A stretch of 59,136 nucleotides of DNA, from NCBI GenBank assembly GCA_902773195.1, contig CACYDL010000262.1, forward strand, positions 1-59,136, in the 5' to 3' direction. Every line of letters begins with the position of its first letter. Position 1 is the stretch's first letter. The position numbers and the translations under genes were made by a program. Shown one piece after another: positions 1-9,316 of this stretch. This DNA comes from an uncultured Lachnospiraceae bacterium. GTDB lineage: Bacteria > Bacillota_A > Clostridia > Lachnospirales > Lachnospiraceae. The notes beneath the pieces were generated by a model. The model searched no databases, was not told where the DNA came from, and worked only from the letters and a program-made list of their open reading frames with translations.

Positions 1-1
1 C

Positions 2-1042
2 ATAGCCGCGGCCGCGGAGAGCGCCCTGGCAGGAAAGCGGGAGGCCTTCCTGCGGGACGTCAGCACGGATCCCGACCCGGGAACGGACAGAAGAATCGTC
101 ACCACCGGCGGCCACTACGCCTATCTCAAGATCGCCGAGGGCTGCGACAAGCGCTGTACCTACTGCGCGATTCCCGACTTCCGCGGGCATTACAGAAGTG
201 TGCCCCGGGAGCGCCTGCTGGCCGAAGCGGCGTCCCTCGCCGAAGGCGGCGTGCGGGAGCTGATCCTGGTGGCCCAGGAGACGACCCTCTACGGGACGGA
301 TCTCTATCACCGAAAATGTCTTCATGAGCTTCTGGAGGATCTCTGCCGCATCCCCGGCCTCGTCTGGATCCGTCTCCTCTACTGCTACCCGGAGGAAATC
401 TATCCGGAGCTCATCGAGGTGATCGCGAGGGAGCCGAAGATCTGCCATTATCTGGATCTGCCGATTCAGCACGCCTCGGACGACGTTCTCCGGAGAATGA
501 ACCGCAGGACGACGGAGGCCGATCTCAGGGAGCTGGTCGCGGACCTGAGGAAGAAGATTCCCGATATCATGCTCCGCACCACGCTGATCACGGGCTTCCC
601 CGGGGAGACGGAGGAGGATCACCGGAAGGTTCTTGCCTTCGTCAGGGAGATGAAATTCGACCGTCTCGGCGTGTTTCCCTATTCCAGGGAGGAAGGGACG
701 CCCGCCGCGAAGATGAAGCCCCAGATCCCGAAGCGCGTCATGAAGGCCCGCCAGTCCGAGATCATGACGGTCCAGCAGGGCATCTCCCTCTCAAACAACC
801 GGGAGAGAATCGGAAGAACGATGCGCGTCATCGTGGAGGGAAGAATACCGGAGGAGGACGTCTATGTGGGCCGGACCTTCGGCGACGCCCCCCAGGTGGA
901 CGGTTTTATTTTTTTCAGTTCCGACAGGGAGCTCCTGAGCGGGGATTTCGTCTCCGTCAGGGTGACGTCCGCGTCGGAATATGACCTTCAGGGAGTGGAG
1001 GAAGAAAAAGAAAATGTTGAAGAATATGAATCTGCCGAATAA
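2..1042 (+). CDS. rimO: Ribosomal protein S12 methylthiotransferase RimO, 5' truncated by window edge
   Basis: Radical-SAM methylthiotransferase that modifies a conserved aspartate of ribosomal protein S12. The frame is open from base 2, so the gene enters from outside the window; 346 residues are visible and roughly the first 95-100 (most of the UPF0004 domain) are missing. The radical-SAM cysteine triad reads CDKRCTYC, with Cys codons at 143, 155 and 164. It is followed by the RimO/MiaB signatures DLPIQHASD and TGFPGETEEDH and a C-terminal TRAM-like segment. RimO rather than MiaB is chosen because a separate, better MiaB match lies at 21420-22844 and because YCAIPDFRG suits RimO. The 3' end overlaps the start of pgsA by 29 bases, so the two are probably translated together. 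Confidence 0.9.
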   Translation: MAAAAESALAGKREAFLRDVSTDPDPGTDRRIVTTGGHYAYLKIAEGCDKRCTYCAIPDFRGHYRSVPRERLLAEAASLAEGGVRELILVAQETTLYGTDLYHRKCLHELLEDLCRIPGLVWIRLLYCYPEEIYPELIEVIAREPKICHYLDLPIQHASDDVLRRMNRRTTEADLRELVADLRKKIPDIMLRTTLITGFPGETEEDHRKVLAFVREMKFDRLGVFPYSREEGTPAAKMKPQIPKRVMKARQSEIMTVQQGISLSNNRERIGRTMRVIVEGRIPEEDVYVGRTFGDAPQVDGFIFFSSDRELLSGDFVSVRVTSASEYDLQGVEEEKENVEEYESAE

Positions 1043-1568
1043 GCTCACCTGTCTTCGGATGGTCATGATCATTCCCTTTATCATCTGCATGCTCTGGGGA
1101 AGGGCGGAAGGCGGCTGGATGTGGGCGTCCCTGATTCTGTTCGCGGGCGCTTCCTTCACCGACATGCTCGACGGAAAGATCGCGCGGTCCCGGAACCTGA
1201 TCACGGATTTCGGGAAATTCATGGATCCTCTGGCGGACAAGCTGCTGGTGTGCTCCGCCCTGATCTGCCTGATTGATCTCCGCAGAATTCCGACGTGGGT
1301 GGTTCTCATCATCATCGCCAGGGAATTCATCATCAGCGGCTTCCGTCTCGTCGCCTCCGACAACGGCATCGTGATCGCGGCCGGCTGGTGGGGCAAGATC
1401 AAGACCGTATCGCAGATGATCATGATCCTTCTGCTGATCATGGATTTCACCTCGGGACCGTTCTACTATCTCTCGAAGATTCTGATCTACGTGTCGACGG
1501 CCCTGACCGTGATCTCCCTCGTCGATTATATCGTCAAGAACAAGAACGTGCTTTCCATGCAGAAATAA
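1014..1568 (+). CDS. pgsA: CDP-diacylglycerol--glycerol-3-phosphate 3-phosphatidyltransferase
   Basis: Integral membrane enzyme of 184 residues that makes phosphatidylglycerophosphate, the committed step to phosphatidylglycerol and cardiolipin. The CDP-alcohol phosphotransferase motif is clear (DGKIAR, then G and two D residues in DFGKFMDPLADK, about residues 45-70), with several hydrophobic segments. The start at 1014 (MLKNMNLP) has a GGAGGA about 11 bases upstream; 1026 is an alternative, and a start further upstream would lie deeper inside rimO. rimO-pgsA adjacency is common in Firmicutes. Confidence 0.9.
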   Translation: MLKNMNLPNKLTCLRMVMIIPFIICMLWGRAEGGWMWASLILFAGASFTDMLDGKIARSRNLITDFGKFMDPLADKLLVCSALICLIDLRRIPTWVVLIIIAREFIISGFRLVASDNGIVIAAGWWGKIKTVSQMIMILLLIMDFTSGPFYYLSKILIYVSTALTVISLVDYIVKNKNVLSMQK

Positions 1569-1617
1569 AGCCGGCGCCTGCGCGGCAGACCCGGAGGAAG
1601 AAAGGAAAATACGCCAT

Positions 1618-2832
1618 ATGGACCGGATCAGGATGACGACGCCCCTCGTGGAGATGGACGGCGATGAGATGACAAGAATTCTCTGGAAGATGATCAAGGA
1701 GGAGCTGCTGCTTCCCTTCATCGATCTCCGGACGGAGTACTACGATCTCGGGCTGGAATACCGTGATCAGACGGGGGACCGCGTCACAAAGGACGCCGCC
1801 GAGGCCATCAGGCGGTACGGCGTCGGCGTCAAGTGCGCGACGATCACCCCCAACCCGGCGAGGGTGGAGGAATACCACCTGAAGGAGATGTACAAGAGCC
1901 CCAACGGGACCCTGCGGGCGATGCTGGACGGCACGGTGTTCCGCACGCCGATCATCGTCAGGGGGATCGAGCCCTGCGTGAAGAACTGGGTGCGGCCCAT
2001 CACCATCGCGCGCCACGCCTACGGCGACGTGTACAAAAATGCCGAATTCCGCGTCCCGGGCGCCGGCGAGGCGAAGCTCGTCTTCACCGCCGAGGACGGC
2101 ACCGTCTCCGAGCAGACGATCTTCCGGTTTGACGGCCCCGGCGTGATCCAGGGCATCTACAATCTGGACAGCTCCATCCGAAGCTTCGCCCGCTCGTGCT
2201 TCGAGTACGCCCTAGGGCTGAAGCAGGATCTCTGGTTCGCCACGAAGGACACCATCTCCAAGACCTATGACCGGGATTTCAAGGAAATCTTCGAGGAGGT
2301 GTATGAGAACGAGTTCAGGGACCGCTTCCGTGAGGCCGGAATCTCGTATTTCTACACCCTGATCGACGACGCGGTGGCGAGAATCATGAAGAGCGAGGGC
2401 GGCGTCGTGTGGGCCTGCAAGAACTACGACGGCGACGTGTTCTCGGACATGCTCTCCTCCGCCTTCGGCTCCCTCGCGATGATGACCTCGGTGCTCGTCT
2501 CGCCCGAAGGTTTCTACGAGTATGAAGCCGCCCACGGAACGGTGCAGAGACATTACTACAGGCATCTGAAGGGAGAGGAGACCTCCACCAATTCCGTCGC
2601 GACGATTTTCGCCTGGACCGGGGCGCTCAGGAAGCGCGGCGAGCTGGACGGCCTGGCCGATCTCGTCCGCTTCGCCGACAGGCTTGAGCAGGCGGTGCTG
2701 ACGACCATCGAATCCGGCACGATGACCGGAGATCTCGCCAGAATCACCACCATCCCGAATCCCAGAACCGTGAATTCCCTCGACTTTATCAGGGAGATCC
2801 GCGGCACGCTGGAAAAACTGATGCAGGAATAA
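1618..2832 (+). CDS. icd: Isocitrate dehydrogenase, NADP-dependent (dimeric, eukaryote-like subfamily)
   Basis: Oxidative decarboxylation of isocitrate to 2-oxoglutarate. The 404 residues align with the homodimeric IDH class that includes mitochondrial and cytosolic enzymes: VEMDGDEMTRILW near the N-terminus, SPNGTLRAML (substrate loop), ATKDTISKTYD, and the C-terminal YEAAHGTVQRHY and TNSVATIFAW. The start ATG at 1618 follows GGAGGAAGAAAGGA. A 49-base gap separates it from pgsA. It probably supplies 2-oxoglutarate for glutamate synthesis in an incomplete anaerobic citric-acid pathway; that role is inferred. Confidence 0.92.
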   Translation: MDRIRMTTPLVEMDGDEMTRILWKMIKEELLLPFIDLRTEYYDLGLEYRDQTGDRVTKDAAEAIRRYGVGVKCATITPNPARVEEYHLKEMYKSPNGTLRAMLDGTVFRTPIIVRGIEPCVKNWVRPITIARHAYGDVYKNAEFRVPGAGEAKLVFTAEDGTVSEQTIFRFDGPGVIQGIYNLDSSIRSFARSCFEYALGLKQDLWFATKDTISKTYDRDFKEIFEEVYENEFRDRFREAGISYFYTLIDDAVARIMKSEGGVVWACKNYDGDVFSDMLSSAFGSLAMMTSVLVSPEGFYEYEAAHGTVQRHYYRHLKGEETSTNSVATIFAWTGALRKRGELDGLADLVRFADRLEQAVLTTIESGTMTGDLARITTIPNPRTVNSLDFIREIRGTLEKLMQE

Positions 2833-2834
2833 AG

Positions 2835-2863
2835 AACAGGGGGACGCGCCGCGTCCCCCTGTT
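2835..2863. terminator. Hairpin between convergent icd and ABC-F genes
   Basis: A perfect 14-base inverted repeat (aacagggggacgcg and its complement) around a single central base, two bases after the icd stop. A T-run occurs only about 15 bases later (2878-2884), so it is not a textbook intrinsic terminator. Its place between convergent genes suggests a bidirectional termination or 3'-end protecting hairpin. Confidence 0.6.
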
Positions 2864-2935
2864 GTACGATTTCATCTGTTTTTTTACGGCCGGTGTTTCT
2901 GCTTTTCTCCGAGGCGGCCTGTCCCGGACCGGGAG

Positions 2936-4855
2936 CTATTCGTCTTCCCCGGAGAGAGCTTCCCACCTCCCGTAGGCTTTTTCCAGCTTTCCGGCGATCT
3001 CGTCCTTCTCGAGGCTCAGCGCCGTGAGTCTGTCCGCGTCCGACATGACGGCGGCATCATCGAACAGGGCGTCGATTTCCCGGTCCCGGGACTCGAGCCG
3101 CTCGATTTCCTCCTCCAGCCGGGCGATCTCGCTTTTCTGACGGCGCCGTCTGGATTCCTCCTCCTTCTGCGCCTTCCAGTCCAGCTTCGAGGCCGTCTCC
3201 TGCCGGACGCCTGCGGCCGCCGTCTCCTCGCCGAGGCCGGCCCGCTCGACGTCCTCCTTCTTTTCCAGATAGTAGTCGTAGTTTCCGATATAATTCAGAA
3301 GCGTTCCGCAGGTGAGGTCGAGAATCCGAGAAGCGGTCCGGTTGATGAAATAGCGGTCGTGGGAGACGTAGAAGACCGTTCCCTCGTAGGCCCGCACGGC
3401 GCTCTCCAGAATTTCCCTCGAGGCGATGTCCAGATGGTTCGTGGGCTCGTCGAGGAAGAGGAGATTGGCCCGGGAGAGCATGAGCTTGCAGAGAGAGACT
3501 CGCGCGCGCTCGCCGCCGCTGAGGTCGTCGATCCTCTTGAAGACGTCGTCGCCGGTAAACAGAAAGGCGGCCAGCCGGGTCCGTATCTCCGTGTTGTTCA
3601 TGCCGGGATAATCGTCGGATATCTCCTCGAAGATGGTCTTTTCTCCCGAGAGGACCTGCATCTCCTGGTCATAGTAGCCGATCTCGACGTTGGTTCCGTA
3701 GGTGAAGCTTCCCTCGTCGGGCGTGACAACTCCGTTGAGGATCTTCAGCAGGGTCGATTTTCCGGTTCCGTTGCTCCCGATCAGGGCGACGTGCTCGCCC
3801 CTGTGGATCTCAAAGGAGATGCCGCGGAACAGCGTGACGCCGTCGTAGGCCTTGCCCAGCTCCTCGGTCTTCAGCACGTCGTTTCCGCTCTCGTTGGCCG
3901 GAACGAATCTGAGGGAGATGCGGCTGTCGTCCTCCTCCGGTCTCTCCGGGGCGTCCATCCTGGCGAGCATTTTTTCGCGGCTTTCGGCCCTGCGTATGGA
4001 TTTCTCGCGGTTGAAGGACTTCAGCTTCTGGATCACCTCTTCCTGGCGTTTTCTCTCGCGCTCCGCGTTGACGTAGGCGGCGTAGGCCGCCTTGAGCAGC
4101 TTCTCCTTCTTCTCGCTGAACGCGTCGTAGTTGCCCCGGTAGGTCTTCGAGACGCCGTTTTCGATCTCCACGACCTTTGTCACGACCCGGTTGAGGAAGT
4201 AGCGGTCGTGGGAGACGATGAGGGCGGCGCCCCGGTAATTGATCAGGTAATTCTCCAGCCACTCGATGGAGTGCATGTCGAGATGGTTGGTGGGCTCGTC
4301 GAGAAGAATGATGTCCGGAGCCGTCAGCAGGAGCCTTCCCAGGGCCACCCGCGTCTTCTGGCCGCCGGAGAGCTCGCCGACTTTTTTCCCGAAATCGGAC
4401 TCAGCAAAGCCCAGTCCCTTCAGCACGCCGATGACCTCGCTGCGGTAGGCGTATCCGCCGCCTCTCTCGTAGGCCTCGGTCATCCTGGCGTAGTCCTTCA
4501 TCTCGTCCTCAAGCTCACCGCCGTAGAGGACGGACATGCGCTGCTCCGAGCGCCTGATGCTGTCGCTCAGGGCGAGCAGGTCGCTCCGGACAGAGAACAG
4601 CTGCTCGTAGATCGTCAGGTCCCCGGTGAGATCCTGGTGCTGGGCCAGATAGCCGATCCGGCTGTCGTGCGTCAGAACGCAGGAGCCGGTATCGGGGGAA
4701 ACAAGGCCCATCACGATGCGGAGAAGCGTCGATTTTCCGGCGCCGTTTACGCCCACGAGAGCGGTTTTCTCGTGTTCCTCCACATGAAACGAGACGTCGC
4801 GCAGGACGTCTTTTCCATCAAACGCTATGCTGATGCCGGAGATGTTGAGAATCAT
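2936..4855 (-). CDS. ABC-F family ATP-binding protein (two ABC domains, Uup/YdiF-like)
   Basis: Soluble 639-residue protein with two tandem ABC cassettes and no membrane segment, the layout of ribosome-acting ABC-F factors. First cassette: Walker A GVNGAGKST (about 35-43), signature LSGGQ, Walker B followed by LDEPTNHLDM. Second: GSNGTGKST, LSGGERARVSL, LDEPTNHLDIA. A charged interdomain linker rich in Lys/Arg/Glu and a C-terminal coiled-coil tail (SRRRRQKSEIARLEEEIERL) match the Uup/YdiF subgroup. ABC-F members act in translation or give ribosome-protection antibiotic resistance; nothing here distinguishes the two. It is the only full-length minus-strand gene in the window and has its own promoter. 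Confidence 0.85.
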   Translation of the reverse strand: MILNISGISIAFDGKDVLRDVSFHVEEHEKTALVGVNGAGKSTLLRIVMGLVSPDTGSCVLTHDSRIGYLAQHQDLTGDLTIYEQLFSVRSDLLALSDSIRRSEQRMSVLYGGELEDEMKDYARMTEAYERGGGYAYRSEVIGVLKGLGFAESDFGKKVGELSGGQKTRVALGRLLLTAPDIILLDEPTNHLDMHSIEWLENYLINYRGAALIVSHDRYFLNRVVTKVVEIENGVSKTYRGNYDAFSEKKEKLLKAAYAAYVNAERERKRQEEVIQKLKSFNREKSIRRAESREKMLARMDAPERPEEDDSRISLRFVPANESGNDVLKTEELGKAYDGVTLFRGISFEIHRGEHVALIGSNGTGKSTLLKILNGVVTPDEGSFTYGTNVEIGYYDQEMQVLSGEKTIFEEISDDYPGMNNTEIRTRLAAFLFTGDDVFKRIDDLSGGERARVSLCKLMLSRANLLFLDEPTNHLDIASREILESAVRAYEGTVFYVSHDRYFINRTASRILDLTCGTLLNYIGNYDYYLEKKEDVERAGLGEETAAAGVRQETASKLDWKAQKEEESRRRRQKSEIARLEEEIERLESRDREIDALFDDAAVMSDADRLTALSLEKDEIAGKLEKAYGRWEALSGEDE

Positions 4856-4898
4856 CGGCGTTCACTCCCGTCTGGTAAAATTCGGTCTTTTCCCCGGT

Positions 4899-4928
4899 AT
4901 TGTATCATCCCCGGGTCGGGCCTCTCAA
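4899..4928 (-). promoter_or_regulatory. Putative sigma-A promoter for the ABC-F gene
   Basis: Read on the minus strand: TTGAGA (4928-4923), an 18-base spacer, then TACAAT (4904-4899), about 44 bases before the start codon. It is back-to-back with the + strand promoter at 4944-4972, leaving 15 bases between the two -35 boxes. Confidence 0.6.
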
Positions 4929-4943
4929 GGGAAATGTTGAACA

Positions 4944-4972
4944 TTGACAACTCTGCCCGGTAAAGTTATATT
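4944..4972 (+). promoter_or_regulatory. Strong sigma-A promoter for nnr
   Basis: TTGACA at 4944-4949, a 17-base spacer, TATATT at 4967-4972. It lies about 75 bases upstream of the nnr start and probably drives nnr, alr and following genes. Confidence 0.8.
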
Positions 4973-5046
4973 GAATATTTGGACAGTCAGGAGATCTCTG
5001 CTTTTCAGGGCGCTCCTGAAGAGTTTTTCGGTGACCGGAGGGAGCC

Positions 5047-6579
5047 ATGCGCAAAATTCTTACGGGAGCGCAGATGAAAGCCTGCGACATACATACCATC
5101 TCCGTGATCGGCGTTCCTTCCGCGGTGCTGATGGAGAGAGCGGCCTGCGCCGCGGCGGACGAGGTCTCTGACCTGCCGGCGGCCGGGAGTGTCGTGATCT
5201 TCTGCGGCTCCGGCAATAACGGCGGGGACGGCTACGCCTGCGCCAGAATCCTCTTTCTGCGCGGGAAGGACGTGAGGATCATCGAGGCCGGAAATCCGGG
5301 GCACCTGACCGAAGAAACAGAACGGCAGCAGAAGATCTGCGCCAGGCTCGGGATACCGATGAGCGGACCGGAAGAAGCGGAGGCGTTTCTTTCCCGGTCG
5401 GACGCCGTGGTCGACGCGCTCCTCGGGACGGGCCTTTCACGGGAGGTCGGCGGCCGGTACGCGGAGATGATCCGCCTGATCAACGGCTCGGCCCTCCCGG
5501 TCGTATCGGTGGACATCCCGAGCGGCGTCAGCTCGGACACGGGACAGGTGATGGGATGCGCGGTGAAAGCGCGCGTCACCGTGACGATGCAGTGCGTCAA
5601 GCCCGGCCTTCTGCTGTATCCCGGAAGAAGCTTCGCGGGGCGCGTGGTCTGCGCGGAGATCGGCGTGCTGACGGAACCGGCGGATCCCTCCGCCCTGCCG
5701 GCCGGCTGGGCCGGTCCGGCTCTGGCGGCGCTGGAGGAGGAGGACCTGAGCCTTCTCGTTCCCCCGAGGGATCCCCGGGGACACAAGGGCACCTTCGGCA
5801 AAGTGCTTCTCGCCGCGGGGAGCTTCGGGATGGCGGGAGCCGCCTTTCTCTCCGCGAAGGCAGCCCTGCGCAGCGGAGCGGGCATGGTGAAGATCCTGAC
5901 CGACGCCCGCAACCGCGTGATTCTGCAGGAACTGCTCCCGGAGGCGCTGCTTTCCCTGTACGAAAGTCCCGGGGAAGCGGGAGAGCTTCTGGAGAAGGAG
6001 CTTAAGTGGTGCAGCGTCTGCGCGGCCGGACCCGGTCTCGGCACCGGCGAAGCCGCCCGGGAAATCGTCCGGAGGCTTCTTTCGGCCGGCAGGGACGTCC
6101 CCTGTGTCCTGGACGCGGACGCGATCAACCTTCTCGCCGGCTGCCCGGAGCTTCTCGTCAAAACGGGAGAGGATCTCTACATCACGCCCCACATCCTTGA
6201 GATGAGCCGGATCACCGGGCTCTCTCCGGAGGAGATCCTCCTTGACCCGGTGGGAACGGCGGCAGCCTTCACCGGGAGAACGGGCGTCTCCTGCGTCCTC
6301 AAGGACGCCTGCACGGTGACGTCCTGCGCGGACGGCAGAATTTTCCTCAACACGACGGGGAACGACGGGATGGCCACCGCGGGAAGCGGGGACGTCCTGA
6401 CGGGCATCCTGGCATCCTGGCTGGCGCAGGGGGCTGAGCGCGCCTGTGCCGGAGCCGCCGCCGCATACCTGCACGGGGCCGCCGGCGACGACGCCCGGCG
6501 GAGGATCGGCGCCGCCGGCATGACCGCCTCCGACATCGCGGACGCGGCCGCGGGCGTGATGAGGAGGATCGGACGGTAA
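5047..6579 (+). CDS. nnr: Bifunctional NAD(P)H-hydrate epimerase / ADP-dependent NAD(P)H-hydrate dehydratase
   Basis: Repairs hydrated NAD(P)H: the N-terminal half epimerises R- and S-NAD(P)HX and the C-terminal half dehydrates S-NAD(P)HX using ADP. In 510 residues, the YjeF_N domain (about 1-215) shows CGSGNNGGDGYACAR and DALLGTGLSR; the YjeF_C ribokinase-like domain (about 230-505) shows the nucleotide-binding motif TAGSGDVLTGILAS. Length and domain order are normal for the fused enzyme. GGAGGGAGCC sits just before the ATG. alr follows after 36 bases, a common pairing in Firmicutes. Confidence 0.93.
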   Translation: MRKILTGAQMKACDIHTISVIGVPSAVLMERAACAAADEVSDLPAAGSVVIFCGSGNNGGDGYACARILFLRGKDVRIIEAGNPGHLTEETERQQKICARLGIPMSGPEEAEAFLSRSDAVVDALLGTGLSREVGGRYAEMIRLINGSALPVVSVDIPSGVSSDTGQVMGCAVKARVTVTMQCVKPGLLLYPGRSFAGRVVCAEIGVLTEPADPSALPAGWAGPALAALEEEDLSLLVPPRDPRGHKGTFGKVLLAAGSFGMAGAAFLSAKAALRSGAGMVKILTDARNRVILQELLPEALLSLYESPGEAGELLEKELKWCSVCAAGPGLGTGEAAREIVRRLLSAGRDVPCVLDADAINLLAGCPELLVKTGEDLYITPHILEMSRITGLSPEEILLDPVGTAAAFTGRTGVSCVLKDACTVTSCADGRIFLNTTGNDGMATAGSGDVLTGILASWLAQGAERACAGAAAAYLHGAAGDDARRRIGAAGMTASDIADAAAGVMRRIGR

Positions 6580-6615
6580 CGGACACAGTCATTCCGGAAG
6601 GGGAGGTGTACGGAA

Positions 6616-7785
6616 TTGAAAAAATACAGCAGAATCTGCGCGGAGATCGATCTCGGCGCGGTCGAGCATAATCTTCAGAAAATGAAAGAACTGAGCGGCG
6701 GGACGCCCATCTGCGCCGTCATCAAGGCGGACGCCTACGGCCACGGGGCGCTTCAGATCGCGCGGCATATCCAGCGGCTGCCCTATCTCTGGGGCTTTGC
6801 GGTCGCCACCTGCGAGGAGGCGATGCAGCTGCGCGGGGGCGGCATCATGAAGCCGATCCTTCTGCTCGGATACGCGTTTCCCGAGTCCTACGACGATATG
6901 ATCGACTACGACATCCGGGCCTGCGTCTTTGATATGGAATCCGCCAGAAAGCTCTCGGACAAGGCGGTGATGCTGGAGCGCAGGGCGCTCATTCACATCG
7001 CGGTGGACACGGGAATGGGCCGCATCGGATTCCGCAGCGAGGACAGAGACGCCGTGGACGTCATCGCGGAGATCGCGAAGCTTCCCAACATCGAGATCGA
7101 GGGCATGTTCACCCACTTCGCGCGGGCGGACGAGACGTCCATCGCCCCGGCCGAGGTCCAGCTGATCCGTTTCCTGCACTTCGCCTCCGAGGTGAGGGCG
7201 GCGGGGGTGAAGATCCCCCTGTGCCACGCGGCAAACAGCGCCTCCATCCTGCGCTTCCCGGAATCGCACCTGGATCTCGTCCGGGCGGGCATCACGCTCT
7301 ACGGCCTCGCCCCGTCCAACGAGACGGCGGCCCTGGCCGGACGCTACATGAAGCCGGTCCTGTCGCTCCGGAGCCATATCTCCCACGTCAAGACCGTGCC
7401 GGCCGACACGCCCGTCAGCTACGGGGGAACCTTTGTCACGAGGAAGGAGACCGTCATCGCCACGGTGCCCGCCGGCTATGCCGACGGTTATCCGAGAACC
7501 CTCTCGGGAAAGGGCTATGTGCTGATACACGGCATGAGAGTGCCGATTCTGGGAAGGATCTGCATGGATCAGTTCATGGTGGACGTCAGCGAGCTTACGG
7601 ACGTGAAGGTGGGAGACGAGGTGGTCCTGATCGGCCGTCAGGAGGATCAGAAGATCACCTGCGAGGAGCTGGGAAATCTCAGCGGAAGGTTCAATTACGA
7701 GCTTGCCTGCGATATTTCCAAGCGCGTCCCGAGGTCGTTCCGCGTGAACGACTATGTTGTCGAACAGGTTGATTATTTTAATTGA
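6616..7785 (+). CDS. alr: Alanine racemase
   Basis: PLP enzyme converting L- to D-alanine for peptidoglycan. The 389-residue protein has the PLP-lysine motif AVIKADAYGHG near residue 38 in the N-terminal barrel, GITLYGLAP in the middle, and the C-terminal signature RICMDQFMVDV. The start is TTG at 6616, nine bases after GGAGG; a GTG at 6606 is out of frame. The stop overlaps the region just before the next gene. It supplies D-Ala that the carboxypeptidase at 37068 later removes from stem peptides. Confidence 0.93.
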   Translation: MKKYSRICAEIDLGAVEHNLQKMKELSGGTPICAVIKADAYGHGALQIARHIQRLPYLWGFAVATCEEAMQLRGGGIMKPILLLGYAFPESYDDMIDYDIRACVFDMESARKLSDKAVMLERRALIHIAVDTGMGRIGFRSEDRDAVDVIAEIAKLPNIEIEGMFTHFARADETSIAPAEVQLIRFLHFASEVRAAGVKIPLCHAANSASILRFPESHLDLVRAGITLYGLAPSNETAALAGRYMKPVLSLRSHISHVKTVPADTPVSYGGTFVTRKETVIATVPAGYADGYPRTLSGKGYVLIHGMRVPILGRICMDQFMVDVSELTDVKVGDEVVLIGRQEDQKITCEELGNLSGRFNYELACDISKRVPRSFRVNDYVVEQVDYFN

Positions 7786-7787
7786 TT

Positions 7788-8549
7788 ATGGTACGATTTT
7801 TATCAAAACGAACGGAAGAAGCCGACAATCAGGCCCTTGAAACGGCGGCGCCGGAGGGGGAAGAACCTGCCGTCTGCGCCTCTGACGCGCGGGATATCAT
7901 GATCCGGAGAAACGACATGACCGCGATCGAGGCGGGGATGACGCTGGAGGAGTGCGTGAAGTGCATGATGAACGACCCGCTTCCGGCCTTTCCCGTCTAT
8001 GAAGACAACGTCGACGCGATCCTGGGAGTGATCTCGGGCGGCGACGCGGTGAGAGAGTACGTGGAGCGCCCGGCGAGCCGGGAAAAACCCGTCTCCACGC
8101 TTCCCGGCCTGATCCGGGAGGCGGCGATCATCCCCGAGACAAGGCCGGTGGTCAGCATCTTCCGCTATATGAAGGCGCAGAAAACCCGCATTATGATCGT
8201 CGTCGACGAGTACGGCCAGACGGCGGGGATCGTGACCTACGAGGCGGCTCTGGAGGAGATCGCGGGCTGCGCGGTCCCGGATGCAAGAGACGACGAGCTG
8301 GTGCTCTGCGGGTCCGGAAACAGCGTGGTTCTCGACGGCATGACGCCCCTGGACCGCGCCGGCGCGGTTCTGGGCTGCGACTTCGGGACGGAGGACTATC
8401 AGACGCTGAGCGGCTACCTGACGTCTCTTCTGGGGCACGTCCCGGACGAGCGTGACAGGAGCGTGTCGGGAGCCGGTTTTCTCTTTCATATTCTGAAAAC
8501 GGGAAATCACACGATCAAAAAAGTCAGGGCTGAGAGACTGCCCGAGTAA
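7788..8549 (+). CDS. CBS-pair protein with CorC/HlyC-type C-terminal domain, no membrane domain
   Basis: The 253-residue protein carries two CBS motifs (about 35-155; PVYEDNVDAILGVISGGD and MIVVDEYGQTAGIVTYE) followed by a CorC_HlyC-like domain (about 165-253, with MTPLDRAGAVLG and TLSGYLTSLLGHVP). This is the cytosolic part of CNNM/hemolysin-C ion transporters, but the usual N-terminal DUF21 membrane domain is absent, as in CorC. Function unknown; it may bind adenosine nucleotides or Mg-ATP. The ATG at 7788 lies three bases after the alr stop and has no clear Shine-Dalgarno site, so translation is probably coupled to alr. Confidence 0.75.
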   Translation: MVRFLSKRTEEADNQALETAAPEGEEPAVCASDARDIMIRRNDMTAIEAGMTLEECVKCMMNDPLPAFPVYEDNVDAILGVISGGDAVREYVERPASREKPVSTLPGLIREAAIIPETRPVVSIFRYMKAQKTRIMIVVDEYGQTAGIVTYEAALEEIAGCAVPDARDDELVLCGSGNSVVLDGMTPLDRAGAVLGCDFGTEDYQTLSGYLTSLLGHVPDERDRSVSGAGFLFHILKTGNHTIKKVRAERLPE

Positions 8550-8567
8550 AAAGGAGAGGCAAGAGCT

Positions 8568-9302
8568 ATGTCAGGACATTCGAAATTTGCGAATATCAAG
8601 CACAAAAAAGAGAAAAACGACGCCGCCAAGGGCAAGATCTTTACCATCATCGGACGGGAGATCGCCGTCGCCGTGAAGGAGGGCGGACCCGATCCGTCCA
8701 ACAATTTCAAACTTGCCGCGGTGATCGCGAAGGCCAAGGCGAACAACGTCCCGAACGATACCATCGAGCGCGGCATCAAGAAGGCGGCCGGCGAGAACGG
8801 CGGCGCCAATTACGAGCAGCTGACGTACGAGGGCTACGGGCCGAGCGGCGTGGCGATCATCGTCAAGACCCTGACGGACAACAAAAACAGGACCGCGGCT
8901 GACGTGCGCTCCGCCTTCTCCAAGGGAAACGGCAACATCGGGACCAAGGGAAGCGTTTCTTTCATGTTCGATGAGAAGGGCCAGATCATCATCGACAAGG
9001 AGGAGTGCGAAACCGACGCCGACGAGCTCATGATGATGGCCCTCGACGCGGGCGCGGAGGATTTCCGGGAAGAGGATGACAGCTACGAGGTCATCACGGA
9101 TCCTTCGTCCTTCGAGGCGGTCCGCAAGGCACTCGAGGAGCAGGGCGTGCCGATGGCCGAGGCGGAAGTGACGATGATCCCGCAGAATTACGTGTCGCTC
9201 AGCAATCCCGCCGACATCGCCAGTCTTGAAAAGATTCTGGACCTGCTCGACGAGAGCGACGACGTCCAGAACGTCTGGCATAACTGGGACGAAGAGGAAT
9301 AA
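8568..9302 (+). CDS. yebC: YebC/PmpR/TACO1 family regulatory protein
   Basis: The 244-residue protein opens with the family hallmark MSGHSKFANIKHKKEKNDAAKG and continues with PNDTIERGIKKAAGE and TDNKNRTAADVRSAFSK, at the usual family length. YebC proteins are described both as DNA-binding regulators and as translation factors that relieve stalling at proline runs. AAGGAGAGG precedes the ATG. uppP-like follows after 14 bases, so the two are likely co-transcribed. Confidence 0.92.
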   Translation: MSGHSKFANIKHKKEKNDAAKGKIFTIIGREIAVAVKEGGPDPSNNFKLAAVIAKAKANNVPNDTIERGIKKAAGENGGANYEQLTYEGYGPSGVAIIVKTLTDNKNRTAADVRSAFSKGNGNIGTKGSVSFMFDEKGQIIIDKEECETDADELMMMALDAGAEDFREEDDSYEVITDPSSFEAVRKALEEQGVPMAEAEVTMIPQNYVSLSNPADIASLEKILDLLDESDDVQNVWHNWDEEE

Positions 9303-9316
9303 TCAGGACGGAGTTT

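Noticed and set aside
3359..4963. A 534-codon + strand open frame opposite the ABC-F gene
   Set aside because: The minus-strand frame has two full ABC cassettes and its own promoter; the + strand product is low-complexity.
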